A DNA stretch of 64,000 nt from Rheinheimera sp. (GCF_030824435.1 NZ_JAVBXS010000066.1:1-64000), one strand, 5' to 3'. Shown: positions 35,330 to 45,100, numbered from the stretch's first letter. Translations and numbers: made by a program. Notes: generated by a model from the sequence alone, not told the origin.

Positions 35330-36235
35330 ATGGCTATGAGTATTGCCCATCAGGCTTCAGAAATTACCTTACCGCCGGTGAATCCGGGTTGTGCCAATCT
35401 GCTGGAGTTTTTGTGCCGGCAGTTTCCGCGTATTGCGCCCGAAATCTGGCAAGCGCGTTTTGCCGATGGCAAAATTCACTGGTTTGGCGGGGAAATGGTG
35501 ACAGCCACAACGCCTTTTAGCCCCAGCCGGCGTTTGTGTTATTACCGTGAAGTTGTGGCAGAGCCTAAAATTCCTTTTACTGAACAGTTGGTGTATCAGG
35601 ACGAGCATATTCTGATTGCCTGCAAACCGCATTTTTTGCCAGTGACGCCAGGCGGCGATTATGTCAACGAATGTCTGCTGATGCGGTTAAAACAACAATA
35701 CCAGCTGGACGATTTAGTGGCAGTGCACCGGCTGGACCGCGAAACCGCAGGTTTAGTGTTATTCAGTAAACAACCAAACAGCAGAGCCGCTTATTATCAG
35801 CTGTTTGCCAGCGGGCAAATTCAAAAAAGTTATCAGGCGGTGGCTGCTTTGCCAGCAGGCCAGCAATTTTCGGTTGGGCAAAAGTGGCAAGTGCAGAACA
35901 GGCTGGAAAAATCCAACCCGAAATTTTTAATGCAGCAGGTAGAAGGGGAGGTCAATGCCCGCTCCAATATTCGTTTATTAGAAGTAAAACAAGGCCTTGG
36001 TTTGTTTGAGCTGCAACCTTTCACCGGTAAAACCCATCAGTTGCGGGTGCATATGCTGGGGCTTGGGTTACCACTGCTTTATGACAAATATTACCCGGAG
36101 TTGCAGCCAAAAGAGGCGCTGGAGTTTAGTCAGCCGTTACAGTTGTTGGCAAAAACTTTAAGTTTTATCGACCCCATCAGTGGCAAACCACAACATTTTA
36201 GCTCTGAAAGACAATTACAAAGCTGGTCTGACTGA
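35330..36235 (+). CDS. RluA-family pseudouridine synthase
   Basis: 301 residues. The catalytic motif HRLDRETAGLVLFSK contains the essential Asp, and the later TGKTHQLRVHM is the RluA-type motif III. It isomerises uridine to pseudouridine in rRNA or tRNA; the target site cannot be told. No clear ribosome site precedes ATG 35330 or ATG 35336, and a longer in-frame opening (35216) overlaps the operator, so it is rejected. A symmetrical terminator follows. Confidence 0.9.
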   Translation: MAMSIAHQASEITLPPVNPGCANLLEFLCRQFPRIAPEIWQARFADGKIHWFGGEMVTATTPFSPSRRLCYYREVVAEPKIPFTEQLVYQDEHILIACKPHFLPVTPGGDYVNECLLMRLKQQYQLDDLVAVHRLDRETAGLVLFSKQPNSRAAYYQLFASGQIQKSYQAVAALPAGQQFSVGQKWQVQNRLEKSNPKFLMQQVEGEVNARSNIRLLEVKQGLGLFELQPFTGKTHQLRVHMLGLGLPLLYDKYYPELQPKEALEFSQPLQLLAKTLSFIDPISGKPQHFSSERQLQSWSD

Positions 36236-36290
36236 ACCGGTTGCTCATCAACAGCCACGGCATTGCCGGTTGACGCTGCTGCCTGTTGAT

Positions 36291-36320
36291 AAAAAAACGC
36301 TGCAATTGCAGCGTTTTTTA
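36291..36320. terminator. bidirectional terminator
   Basis: ACGCTGCAATTGCAGCGT at 36297-36314 is a perfect palindrome with seven A before and six T after. It separates convergent genes for the pseudouridine synthase and NfeD-like protein. Confidence 0.92.
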
Positions 36321-36340
36321 TACTTTCTGGCCGACAGTTG

Positions 36341-36814
36341 TTATTGGCCAGGCACTGTCACCAGCAATACACCCACAGTAGCGCTGCTGATCTGCACTTC
36401 AGTGCCGGCTGCTATAAAGTCCACCGGGCAATCCGGCGCCAGCTTCAGCTGCCAGCTGACGCCACTAAACTGCACTGTCGAGCTGCTGGTTTTACTGGCG
36501 GCTTCGGTAAGGGTTAGGCGGGTGCCGACAAAATCTGAAATATCGTTTTTTTCCTGCTGTTTTTGTTTGCCATGTTGCAGTTTACGCAGAGGTTTCCACA
36601 GTAGCAGTGCCAACAGCAAAGTACTGATGGCAAGGGCTGACAACATGGCAGGCCAGGCATCCGGCAACACACCAAGCGCCAACAATGCCGCGGCCAAAAA
36701 GCTGGCAATGCCCAGCGACAGCAACGCTTCGAGCACGCCTGGCACTGCAAAAGGCAATAACATCACACAAACAATGCCAAGCAGAATAAACCAGGTGGTG
36801 ATAGACAAGTCCAT
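36341..36814 (-). CDS. NfeD-family membrane protein
   Basis: 157 residues. Three to four N-terminal membrane helices are followed by an OB-like soluble domain (DFVGTRLTLTEAASKTSSSTV and GTEVQISSATVGVLLVT). This is the short NfeD form that pairs with SPFH proteins in membrane microdomains. It is directly downstream of the SPFH gene with nine bases between, so the two form an operon. Confidence 0.92.
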   Translation of the reverse strand: MDLSITTWFILLGIVCVMLLPFAVPGVLEALLSLGIASFLAAALLALGVLPDAWPAMLSALAISTLLLALLLWKPLRKLQHGKQKQQEKNDISDFVGTRLTLTEAASKTSSSTVQFSGVSWQLKLAPDCPVDFIAAGTEVQISSATVGVLLVTVPGQ

Positions 36815-36823
36815 AAAGACTCC

Positions 36824-37756
36824 TTAACTGAGCGCGCCGGATTTTTGCATGGCGGCCACCACACTCAAAGCTTCGGCAACAGTGTTGCCAGCGGCCGATT
36901 TATCATTGTCCATCAGCACCACAGTTGATGCCTTGGCAATGGCTTTTTTGGCGGCTATGGCTTCAGTGGCCAAATCCAGTTGTACCGCAGCCTGACCCTG
37001 AGTGGTTGCTGCTGCTTCACCTATCATGGTCAGTGCTTTGGCGCGTGCTGCTGCCACCAGCTCTATCGACAGCGCTTCGCCTTCGGCTTTTAGTACCTGC
37101 TCTGCTTTGTCGGCTTCAGCGGCCAGCACTGTGGCCTGTTTTTCACCTTCAGCCAGGTTAATGGCGGCCTGACGTTTACCTTCTGAATCTAAAATGGCAG
37201 CGCGTTTTTCCCGTTCGGCGCGCATTTGTTTTTCCATCGCATCCAGCACAGAAGCAGGCGGGTTGATGTCTTTGACTTCATAACGCATTACCTGCACACC
37301 CCAGGCGGCGGATGCCTGATTAATGGCTTCAATAATTTTGGCGTTTAAGTTGTCGCGTTCTTCAAAGGTTTTATCCAGATCCATTTTACCCAGCTCAGAG
37401 CGCATAGAGGTTTGCGCCAGCTGAATCACTGCATATTCATAATTATCAATACCATAAGATGCTTTGTACGGTTCCATGACTTTGATATAAAGCACACCGT
37501 CTATGGTCAGACTGATATTGTCTTTGGTAATGGCGGCCTGACTTGGAATATCAATGGCACTTTCTTTCAGCGACACCTTATAAGCAATACGATCAATAAA
37601 AGGGATGATAAATTGCATACCCGCTGTTTTGGTATCGTTATATTTGCCTAAACGTTCCACAATAAAGGCCATGTTTTGTGGCACAATCAACACCGCTTTA
37701 CTGACCACAATCAACACGGCAATCACAGACAATACAGGTACAAATAATTCCGGCAT
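36824..37756 (-). CDS. SPFH/Band-7 protein, stomatin/QmcA-like
   Basis: 310 residues. ATG 37756 is preceded by AAGGAG. A single N-terminal membrane helix leads to a Band-7 domain (VPQNMAFIVERLGKYNDTKTAG, then RSELGKMDLDKTFEERDNLNAKI), and the C-terminal half is a long Ala/Glu-rich coiled coil. Such proteins build oligomeric platforms in the inner membrane and guard proteases such as FtsH. The operon with nfeD supports that microdomain role. Confidence 0.93.
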   Translation of the reverse strand: MPELFVPVLSVIAVLIVVSKAVLIVPQNMAFIVERLGKYNDTKTAGMQFIIPFIDRIAYKVSLKESAIDIPSQAAITKDNISLTIDGVLYIKVMEPYKASYGIDNYEYAVIQLAQTSMRSELGKMDLDKTFEERDNLNAKIIEAINQASAAWGVQVMRYEVKDINPPASVLDAMEKQMRAEREKRAAILDSEGKRQAAINLAEGEKQATVLAAEADKAEQVLKAEGEALSIELVAAARAKALTMIGEAAATTQGQAAVQLDLATEAIAAKKAIAKASTVVLMDNDKSAAGNTVAEALSVVAAMQKSGALS

Positions 37757-37935
37757 AAAAACTCCTTTTTGCTGGCAAGAAAAATAAAAAAACAGCCTCA
37801 ATGTGCCATCAGGTTGAATATTTGTAAATAAGCATACTGAGGTTCCGCTTCGTTGATATGCGCAGTTTTTTCATCAAAAACCAGTGTTCTAACAGTGGTT
37901 TACAGAATTTGTAAAAGCTATTCAGAGGTTTAAAT

Positions 37936-38601
37936 ATGCAGCCTGAACAAAATATGCAGAAGTTATTGCAGTGGCTTGGCACTGGCATCCTGATTGTTTT
38001 ATTGCTCTGGTCCGGTATTTCACCTTTTGACCGTATCACCTGGCTGATGGAAGTCTTGCCGGTGCTGATAGTGCTGCCGCTGCTCTGGTACAGCAAAAAC
38101 AACTATCCACTGACCAACTTATTGTATGGGCTGATTTTTTTGCATTGTATTGTGCTGATTGTTGGCGGTGCTTACAGCTATGCCAGGGTGCCTTTGGGTT
38201 TTATGCTGCAGCAGTGGCTGGAGCTTGACCGCAACCCTTATGACAAAATTGGCCATTTTTTTCAGGGTTTGGTGCCCGCCATAGCGGCGCGGGAAATTTT
38301 ATGGCGGGGTGCTTATGTAAGCTCCGCAAAGATGCTGAATTTCCTGATTATTTGTGTGGTGCTTGCCATCAGTGCCAGTTATGAGCTGATTGAATGGGGC
38401 GCTGCTTTGGCTTTAGGCCAGGGCGCAGACGAATTTTTAGGCACTCAGGGTGATGTCTGGGACACCCAGTCGGATATGTTTTTGGCTTTGCTCGGCGCTT
38501 TGGCTGCCTTGTTGTTTGGCCGTTTTCACCAGCGTCAGTTGGCTTCGTTGAAGGCAGGTTCCATTGTCGAACATGCAGTTTCCGGCCATCAAAGCCGGTA
38601 A
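37936..38601 (+). CDS. DUF2238 (YjdF-like) membrane protein
   Basis: 221 residues, about six membrane helices. The signature blocks GGAYSYARVP, NPYDKIGHFFQGLVPA and LGTQGDVWDTQSDM are those of DUF2238. The family is of unknown function. It begins 180 bases from the divergent SPFH gene and stops 52 bases before the sulfatase-like gene. Confidence 0.9.
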   Translation: MQPEQNMQKLLQWLGTGILIVLLLWSGISPFDRITWLMEVLPVLIVLPLLWYSKNNYPLTNLLYGLIFLHCIVLIVGGAYSYARVPLGFMLQQWLELDRNPYDKIGHFFQGLVPAIAAREILWRGAYVSSAKMLNFLIICVVLAISASYELIEWGAALALGQGADEFLGTQGDVWDTQSDMFLALLGALAALLFGRFHQRQLASLKAGSIVEHAVSGHQSR

Positions 38602-38653
38602 ACTAACTTGATAAGTTTTTGAAATAAAATAAATAAGAAGTGGGTATATAAAT

Positions 38654-40681
38654 TTGCGGCATTGGAAGCGTTTAAAGCTCGATAAAATTTCTATCTGGCT
38701 GGTATTGGTGGTGGTGGTGGCGCTTGGGGTCACTGAAACGCTGTTGTTGGCCCGGCAATATAATTTATTTGCCGCCCCCGGTTTTTTACGTCCTCTGACT
38801 TTTGACCTGGGAACAGAAAGGGTCGTTTTTGCCTTTTGTTCTTTGCTGGCGGATGTCGCGCTGGTGTTGCTGAGCTTTAGTCTTTATCTGTTGTTATGGC
38901 GTGGCAAAGCCAGTGTGCGTAGCCATCTGATGTTTATGTTGTTATTGCTTTTACTGCTGCTTGGCGCTGCGCTGGTCAACAACGAAGTGGTGTCTTATTT
39001 TGGCGGCAATATGGATTGGCAGGTGCTGGCGAATCTTGGCGGCGGCAGTGCCTGGCAGGCTATCCGGATGGTAGCAGCTGAGATTTGGAACCATGCCTTG
39101 TTATTACTGGCCCCGCTTGGGCTGTTGTTATTGTTATGGGCACTGGTGTATCGCAGGCTGGAAGTTCACCGCCTGACGCTGGTACCCAACCGCAGCGGCT
39201 GGTGGCTGCTGACTTTATGCTGTTGTTTGGTGCTGATGCCGCTGCAATTGCAGTGGGTCGGTGGCAAAGAGCTGTACCGTGACGGTTTAGGTAAAAAAAT
39301 CTCCCAGCAGCTGTTTAGTCGCATAACAACCTCGGTGACAGATTGGGACAGGGATGGTTATGGCTGGTTTTTGCCCCATGTTGATCAATATCCCTTTGAT
39401 GCCAAACGTTATCCTGGGGCCATGGACATACCGGGCAACGGTGTGGATGAAGATGATTTATTTGGCGATTTACCTGCGTTACCGCAACTGGCCGATCCAT
39501 TGCCTGTGCTGCTGCAACAAGCCAAAACACAGCAGATAACAGCAAAACATCTGGTATTGGTAGTGCTGGAAAGTGTGCGCTCAGATCAGCTGTTTGCTGA
39601 ACTGAATGGCAAAGCCGTGATGCCGGTGTTGTCGGCTATCGCCAGACAAGGCAGTTTTAGCCAGCAGGCTTATAGTCACACAGGTTTTACCACCAGCTCG
39701 TTAAAAGCATTATTTAACCGAAGCTTAAGCAGCAGGCCGCTGGAGCTTGGGCTTATTCCGGCTTTAACGGCTTTGGGTTATCAGCAAAACTTTATTTCCG
39801 GTCAGGCTGAAGATTTTGGCGATGTGGCAGCCACTGTGGGCATGAAAGCGCCAGGTCATTATTATTTTGATGCCAAAACGGCCATTACAGACCGGGTGTA
39901 TCCGGCGACTACGCTGGGCTCGTTGCGTTTAAGCGAAGACAGAGTGGTGCAACAGGTCGCCACCAGGTTTAGCGAGCTGAACTGGCAACAACCACAGTTT
40001 GTTTATATTAACCTGCAGGCGGCGCATTATCCTTACGCCCATCATGCAACCAAAAAACTACTGACTGATGTGTTGATCAGCCGCAGCCAAATTTCACTGC
40101 GGCATAAAAAGCTGCTGGAACAAAGTTATGCCAATGCAGTGGCCAATGCCGATCTGGCGCTTGGCCAAATTCAACAACTGTTGCGCCAACATCAGGTGAT
40201 GGAAAATACCGTGCTGGTGGTGACGTCCGATCACGGTGAATCGTTATTTGATGATGGTTTTTTGGGGCATGGCCATCAGTTGAATGATGCACAAACGCGG
40301 ATTTTTTATGTCAGCAACCAGCACCAGCAGTTGCCGCCGGTGTTTGGTCATGTGCATATGGCCGAATTGATGTTGCGCTCTGCGCTTGGGCAACAACAAC
40401 AAACTCAGGTACCGCAGCTGCTGCAAGTGGTGGGATTAATTCGTTCACCTTTGCAAATTGCCGCTGTCAGCACAGATAACAGCAGATTATTGTACGATTT
40501 TCGGGATAACAATATCAGCAAACAACAGACAGATGCCGTCGGCAAACGCCATTTGCTTTATCAGCAAAAACTGCCGGTATTGGCAGCAGCAGAGCAGCAG
40601 GACGCACGGCAGTTGTTGCAGCACTGGGGCTGGTTGCGTTATCAGCAGTCTGATTTACATCACGGATTAAGCAGTCAATAA
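38654..40681 (+). CDS. sulfatase-superfamily membrane enzyme with MopE-like metal motif
   Basis: 675 residues, TTG start with weak upstream signal. Four or five membrane helices fill residues 12-205. Then residues 230-268 read D-x-D-x-DGYG ... YPGAMDIPGNGVDEDD, the pattern of the MopE-like calcium/metal-binding motif. The alkaline-phosphatase-fold domain follows: metal ligand in VVLESVRSDQL (Glu306), a nucleophile Thr in SHTGFTTSS (346-347) and SDHGESLFDDGFLGHGH near 525. This is the lipoteichoic-acid-synthase or phosphoethanolamine-transferase class, so a periplasmic phospho-group transfer to a surface glycan or lipid is likely. The substrate is unknown. Confidence 0.85.
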   Translation: MRHWKRLKLDKISIWLVLVVVVALGVTETLLLARQYNLFAAPGFLRPLTFDLGTERVVFAFCSLLADVALVLLSFSLYLLLWRGKASVRSHLMFMLLLLLLLLGAALVNNEVVSYFGGNMDWQVLANLGGGSAWQAIRMVAAEIWNHALLLLAPLGLLLLLWALVYRRLEVHRLTLVPNRSGWWLLTLCCCLVLMPLQLQWVGGKELYRDGLGKKISQQLFSRITTSVTDWDRDGYGWFLPHVDQYPFDAKRYPGAMDIPGNGVDEDDLFGDLPALPQLADPLPVLLQQAKTQQITAKHLVLVVLESVRSDQLFAELNGKAVMPVLSAIARQGSFSQQAYSHTGFTTSSLKALFNRSLSSRPLELGLIPALTALGYQQNFISGQAEDFGDVAATVGMKAPGHYYFDAKTAITDRVYPATTLGSLRLSEDRVVQQVATRFSELNWQQPQFVYINLQAAHYPYAHHATKKLLTDVLISRSQISLRHKKLLEQSYANAVANADLALGQIQQLLRQHQVMENTVLVVTSDHGESLFDDGFLGHGHQLNDAQTRIFYVSNQHQQLPPVFGHVHMAELMLRSALGQQQQTQVPQLLQVVGLIRSPLQIAAVSTDNSRLLYDFRDNNISKQQTDAVGKRHLLYQQKLPVLAAAEQQDARQLLQHWGWLRYQQSDLHHGLSSQ

Positions 40682-40704
40682 CCCAGCTGAAGCCCTGACT
40701 CAGT

Positions 40705-40745
40705 GCAGACGCACAACAACTGCGCTGCAGCTGTTGTGCGTCTGC
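40705..40745. terminator. long perfect hairpin between convergent genes
   Basis: GCAGACGCACAACA at 40705-40718 pairs with TGTTGTGCGTCTGC at 40732-40745 (14 bp). It sits between the sulfatase-like gene and the DUF2799 gene. No T tract follows on either strand, so it may stop transcription by structure or protect 3' ends. Confidence 0.6.
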
Positions 40746-40762
40746 AACAACATCTTGGGGTA

Positions 40763-41374
40763 TCAGCGGTTGAGTGGTGCAAAGGCCTGTTGCGCCTGAT
40801 ACAGCTGGACCTGCAACCGGCCAAGCTCGGCATTGTATCTTTCTAAATCATCGCGCAAGCGGTCGGTTCTGTATAACAAAGCGGCGCGCCGATTCGGGTC
40901 ATTTTCAGCGGCAATGTGTTGATTGTTGCGGTAAATTTCATCACGGCTCTGGTCGATACGCAGCTCTATATTACTGATAGCTGCTGCCAGCTGATCAACA
41001 GCAGATTTGGCCTGATGCCAGCGCTGACCTTGCTGGTAACCCCGGCGAAAATCCGCTTCGAGTTTACCGGTACAGGCAGTATTGTATTGTGCGCCACTGC
41101 GGCCATGGGCTTCACCATGGGGGAAATCACAATAAAACACCAAACCCTGACTATGACCCTGCTGATAGGCTTTAAAATCCGGTTTAACACCATGTTCAGC
41201 ACAATCTTTTTGGTAATCGCGGAATTTAGTGGCAAGAGTACCGGCTTTGCCATCATTCACACCAAGGCTGTACCAGTCCCCTAACAGACATTCGTTTTTG
41301 CTGATACTGCTGCAAGCCGTTAACAGCAGCATAAGGCTTATGACCGATAAGCTGGCCAGCGGATGTAGCTTCAT
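40763..41374 (-). CDS. DUF2799 lipoprotein
   Basis: 203 residues with lipobox LTAC (Cys21). The start of the mature part (NECLLGDWYSLGVNDGKAG, then FKAYQQGHSQGLVFYC) matches DUF2799. The C-terminal third is a predicted coiled coil (RLRDDLERYNAELGRLQVQLY). An envelope protein of unknown function. It diverges from the torT-like gene. Confidence 0.88.
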   Translation of the reverse strand: MKLHPLASLSVISLMLLLTACSSISKNECLLGDWYSLGVNDGKAGTLATKFRDYQKDCAEHGVKPDFKAYQQGHSQGLVFYCDFPHGEAHGRSGAQYNTACTGKLEADFRRGYQQGQRWHQAKSAVDQLAAAISNIELRIDQSRDEIYRNNQHIAAENDPNRRAALLYRTDRLRDDLERYNAELGRLQVQLYQAQQAFAPLNR

Positions 41375-41582
41375 GAAAAGTCCCGTTTTCTGTAAAAATC
41401 AGCTGTATGCTAATGTTTGTTGTGATGACTGCCAAGCACAATGCGGTTTTATTCAGCTGGTGCCGGCATTTTGTAGATGCGGGATGGATCAACAGGGCAA
41501 ACAAAGTCCGGACTGGTTTTGGGTGAAGCCCGTTATTCAGAGTATGTGGTTTTATGCTGAGTCGCAGACAAGGAGTAGTGAT

Positions 41583-42668
41583 ATGGTTTGGCGATTTTTA
41601 CAAAGAGCAGCACTGTTTTTATTGCCGTTGCTGCTGACTGAACTTGCCAGTGCTGCAACAGCCGATCTCTGGTTTCCGGTTAAAGTGATAGCAGATGGCA
41701 AAACACAACAATATCAACCGCTGCTCAAAGCAAAAAAGCAGTGGCGGATTTGCGCTTTGTTACCGCATGGCAAAGACCACTACTGGTGGGGCGTCGCCTG
41801 GGGCTTGTCTGAAGAAGCGGCACGGCAAGAAGTCATGCTTGGCATTTACGAAGCCGGTGGTTATGAACATCTGGATAAACAACGTACACAACTGCAGTTG
41901 TGCCGGCAGAAAAAAGCCGACGCTTATATTATTGCTGCCATTTCTGCCGAAGGTCTGGCGGTTGAAATCAGTCAGTTGGCCTCTGAAGGGCGGCCGGTGA
42001 TTGATTTAATTAATGGTATTGACAGTAAAGATGTCAGCAGCCATTCAGTGGTGTCATTTGCCGATATGAGTGAAGCTGCAGTTCGTTTTATTCTTGGCAG
42101 CACGACAAAATCAGCGCTGCAGTTGGGCTGGTTTCCCGGCCCCGAAGGTGCGGCCTGGGTCAGGGATGCTGAATCAGGGTTAAAAAAGGCGCTGCAGGGC
42201 AATAATGTTAAGGTTCTGCATGCGGGTTATGGTCCGACCGATGCTTTTAGCCAGGCCGGACTGGCCCGCAACTTTTTTGCCCAGCAACAACTTCCTGATG
42301 TTGTGTTAGCCAATGCTGTGGCGGCAACAGCAGTGGCGCAATATGTCGCAAAAACACCGGCAGCTGATATAAAAACAGCCCACCGGGCTTTGCCAATAGT
42401 GGCCTATTATGCCAATCCGGCTGTCATTGAACTGTTGCAAAGTGGACAGATCACGGCAGCCGTCACGGATTCACCTGTGATCCAGGCCCGGATAGCAGTG
42501 GATTTGGCAATCCGGCTTTTGCAAAAAGAGCAGGTGCCCAGGCGTGTTAGTCCGGGTATTGATGTGCTGCAGAGCGCTGATCTGGCCAGCTATCCGATGC
42601 ACCGGCTATTACCACCGGATGAGCAGTGGATCATCCGTCGTGAATTATTGGATGTTCCGGTGCAATAG
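41583..42668 (+). CDS. torT: TorT-like periplasmic sensor protein
   Basis: 361 residues. ATG 41583 has AAGGAG seven bases upstream; a much longer in-frame opening is not supported. A signal peptide (ending TELASA) leads to a type I periplasmic binding fold. Segments such as WRICALLPHGKDHYWWGVAWG, EAGGYEHLDKQRTQLQLC and GRPVIDLINGID parallel E. coli TorT, which binds TMAO and signals through TorS. No torS, torR or torA gene is nearby. It may serve another histidine kinase elsewhere. Confidence 0.82.
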   Translation: MVWRFLQRAALFLLPLLLTELASAATADLWFPVKVIADGKTQQYQPLLKAKKQWRICALLPHGKDHYWWGVAWGLSEEAARQEVMLGIYEAGGYEHLDKQRTQLQLCRQKKADAYIIAAISAEGLAVEISQLASEGRPVIDLINGIDSKDVSSHSVVSFADMSEAAVRFILGSTTKSALQLGWFPGPEGAAWVRDAESGLKKALQGNNVKVLHAGYGPTDAFSQAGLARNFFAQQQLPDVVLANAVAATAVAQYVAKTPAADIKTAHRALPIVAYYANPAVIELLQSGQITAAVTDSPVIQARIAVDLAIRLLQKEQVPRRVSPGIDVLQSADLASYPMHRLLPPDEQWIIRRELLDVPVQ

Positions 42669-42797
42669 CACTAAAGCGTCAAAAGGCAGTTAAAAATTGC
42701 GGTAAAGCTCTGATATACGCTGTCCCTGCTTTGGCAGAAAAGTGACCGGCAACTGCTGGCCGCTGCAGCGCAATTCCACTATGCTCAACATTATGCA

Positions 42798-43775
42798 ATG
42801 TATTCAAAGGTTTTAGCTGTTATGGCCAAGTTTCTGGTTTGGCGTTGTTGTGTGGTGCTGATGTTGTCCATGCTTTTGGTGGTCAGTACTTTTTCATCTC
42901 AGGCACAAACCATGATCCGAACTCTGGGACAGCAATCTATTCAGGAAGCCAGCCATGCCTATTATCAGGATTTATTGCTGCTGGCACTGAAACAAACAGA
43001 AACCGAATTTGGTCCGGCCCGGGTGCAGGAACTGATGCCACCACGCCATGGCAATATGTTTTATATGTTGCATAAAGGCGATTTTATTGACCTGCACCGT
43101 TTTGGCACCGATCTGCAACTGGAAAAAGAGTTGTTGCCGATCCGGGTGCCTTTGCTGGGCGGTGGGTTAGGCTGGCGTGGCATGATTATCCGTAAAAACG
43201 ATCATGCCGGTTTTATGCAGATGAGTAGTTTTTCAGAGCTGAAACAACTGACCGCCTGTCAGGGCAGAACCTGGCCGGATTCCACTATTATGGAGCAGGC
43301 TGGGCTGAAGGTATTGCGTATTGATGGTTATGATCAGATGTTGTTGATGCTCAGTAAAAAACGTTGTGATTATTTTCCGCGTAGTGTGTTTGAAGGTCCT
43401 TCTGAAGTGGCGCGTTTTGCCAAAGAATATCCTGATCTGATGTTCAGTACAGATGTGCTGTTAAAGTACCCTTATGCCATGTATTTTTTTGTGAAGAAAA
43501 ACAATGAAGTACTGGCCAATCGTCTGCACAAAGGTCTAACGGCGCTGGCCATTTCCGGACAGCTGCAGGCTTTTATGCAACAACATCCGGTGAGCCGTCA
43601 TGTGTTTCCGCTGAGTCAATTTAGCCAGTCGCTGGTGTTTGAACTACCAAATCCGGTGTTGCCACCTGCGACACCACTGACCATCAGCGAGTTCTGGTTG
43701 CAACTGCCACCTTCAGCCAGGGTTGAAAAAATTAAAATACCCACTGTTGCCCGTCCTGTGCAGCAGTCGTTTTGA
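42798..43775 (+). CDS. family-3 (PBP2) substrate-binding protein, lone
   Basis: 325 residues. The start may be ATG 42798 or ATG 42822 (AAAGG lies 12 bases before the latter). A signal peptide (ending TFSSQAQT) precedes a PBP2-like domain with RTLGQQSIQEASHAYYQDLLLLALKQTE, LTACQGRTWPDSTIMEQAG and RCDYFPRSVFEGPSE. No permease or kinase gene is next to it. Such lone binding proteins in this bacterial group are of unclear ligand. Confidence 0.8.
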   Translation: MYSKVLAVMAKFLVWRCCVVLMLSMLLVVSTFSSQAQTMIRTLGQQSIQEASHAYYQDLLLLALKQTETEFGPARVQELMPPRHGNMFYMLHKGDFIDLHRFGTDLQLEKELLPIRVPLLGGGLGWRGMIIRKNDHAGFMQMSSFSELKQLTACQGRTWPDSTIMEQAGLKVLRIDGYDQMLLMLSKKRCDYFPRSVFEGPSEVARFAKEYPDLMFSTDVLLKYPYAMYFFVKKNNEVLANRLHKGLTALAISGQLQAFMQQHPVSRHVFPLSQFSQSLVFELPNPVLPPATPLTISEFWLQLPPSARVEKIKIPTVARPVQQSF

Positions 43776-43826
43776 CCACAGCTCTGATATAATCCGGCCA
43801 GTTTTTTTACCAGACCCGGATAAATC

Positions 43827-45047
43827 ATGACCACTTTAGCTTCTGCCGCAGCCCCGGCAACAGATCCTATGCTCAGCGACTTTTTAGGCTTGTTCAGCCA
43901 GGCCTTTTTAGCAGGGGAGCTATTGCGGCTGGTGTTATCCAATTATCAGGGGGCAGACCCTGAACTGCAGCGGCTGCAAATCAGGCCGGTAGAAATTAAA
44001 GGTGAGTTACAGCTGTCGTTTTTGTCACAAAACCGTACCTTTGATACCACCAAAAACTACCCGTTACATGAGGCGATTCAATGGTTGCAACAAGGCATAA
44101 GCAGCGATTTTCGCAGTGCTTTATTGGAAACTCAGAGCCTTGAGGTGCAACTTAGCGTCAGTAAAAAAGGCAAAATATTGCTGAATAAACGCAAAACCAG
44201 CAACAACAAAGCACAGGCCGTACTTGCACATAACAAAGAAAAACACCGTTATGTTGAACAAAGCCGCCCTTATTTGCAGGCGCTGGGTATTACTGACGCC
44301 CAGGGTCAGATTATTCCGTCCATGTCAAAAAAGTGGAAACAAATCAACAAGTTTATTGAGGTACTGCAAAAAGCCATCAGTCAAACCGGCCTGGCAGAGC
44401 AGCAGGCTGTGCATGTGGCCGATTTTGGCTCCGGCAAAGCTTATCTTACTTTTGCCGTTTTTGATTATCTGACCACCATACTGGGTTTAAAAGCGCAGGT
44501 GACAGGGGTAGAACTGCGCCAGCCACTGGTAGATTTATGTAACAACACAGCAAAAAAGCTGGCACTTAATGGTCTGCAGTTTGAACAAGGCGACGTCAAA
44601 CATTTTAAAGCCCGTGGCATTAACGTGATGATAGCTTTGCATGCCTGTGATACCGCCACTGACTATGCCATTGACATGGGCATTCGTACCGGCGCCGAAA
44701 TTATTATGTGTTCACCTTGTTGCCACAAAGAGTTGCGGCCTCAGCTATTAAGTCCACCGGTGTTGTCACCTTTGCTGGTGCATGGTATTCATGCCGGACA
44801 ACAAGCCGAAATGCTCACTGACGGCCTGCGCGCTTTATTGCTGGAGGCTTATGGGTATGACACTCAGGTGTTTGAATTTATCAGCCTGGAACATACCAGT
44901 AAAAATAAAATGATTCTGGCAGTTAAAAGAAAAAAAACTAAAGATAACAAAGCAGTACTGGCACAAATTGCCGAATTAAAAGCTTTTTATGGCATTCAGC
45001 ATCATTGCCTGGAAACCTTATTACAAACTGCTGAACCGACCAGCTGA
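43827..45047 (+). CDS. SAM-dependent methyltransferase (Methyltransf_32/GSTCD-like)
   Basis: 406 residues, cytoplasmic. The SAM loop VADFGSGKAYLTF is near residue 200, the acidic residue follows in VTGVELRQPL, and motif IV reads ALHACDTATDYAID. IIMCSPCCHKELRPQL is a characteristic Cys-Cys segment of this family, which includes mammalian GSTCD. The RNA or small-molecule target is unknown. The thioesterase gene starts 53 bases later on the same strand. Confidence 0.85.
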   Translation: MTTLASAAAPATDPMLSDFLGLFSQAFLAGELLRLVLSNYQGADPELQRLQIRPVEIKGELQLSFLSQNRTFDTTKNYPLHEAIQWLQQGISSDFRSALLETQSLEVQLSVSKKGKILLNKRKTSNNKAQAVLAHNKEKHRYVEQSRPYLQALGITDAQGQIIPSMSKKWKQINKFIEVLQKAISQTGLAEQQAVHVADFGSGKAYLTFAVFDYLTTILGLKAQVTGVELRQPLVDLCNNTAKKLALNGLQFEQGDVKHFKARGINVMIALHACDTATDYAIDMGIRTGAEIIMCSPCCHKELRPQLLSPPVLSPLLVHGIHAGQQAEMLTDGLRALLLEAYGYDTQVFEFISLEHTSKNKMILAVKRKKTKDNKAVLAQIAELKAFYGIQHHCLETLLQTAEPTS

Positions 45048-45100
45048 CAACCTGAGATCAGCGACAATCGGCTGCGTGAAGTCAACTGAAGGAGCTCATC

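Noticed and set aside
41229-41582. 118-codon N-terminal extension of the TorT-like protein
   Set aside because: It overlaps the divergent DUF2799 gene; the signal peptide and a good ribosome site are at ATG 41583.
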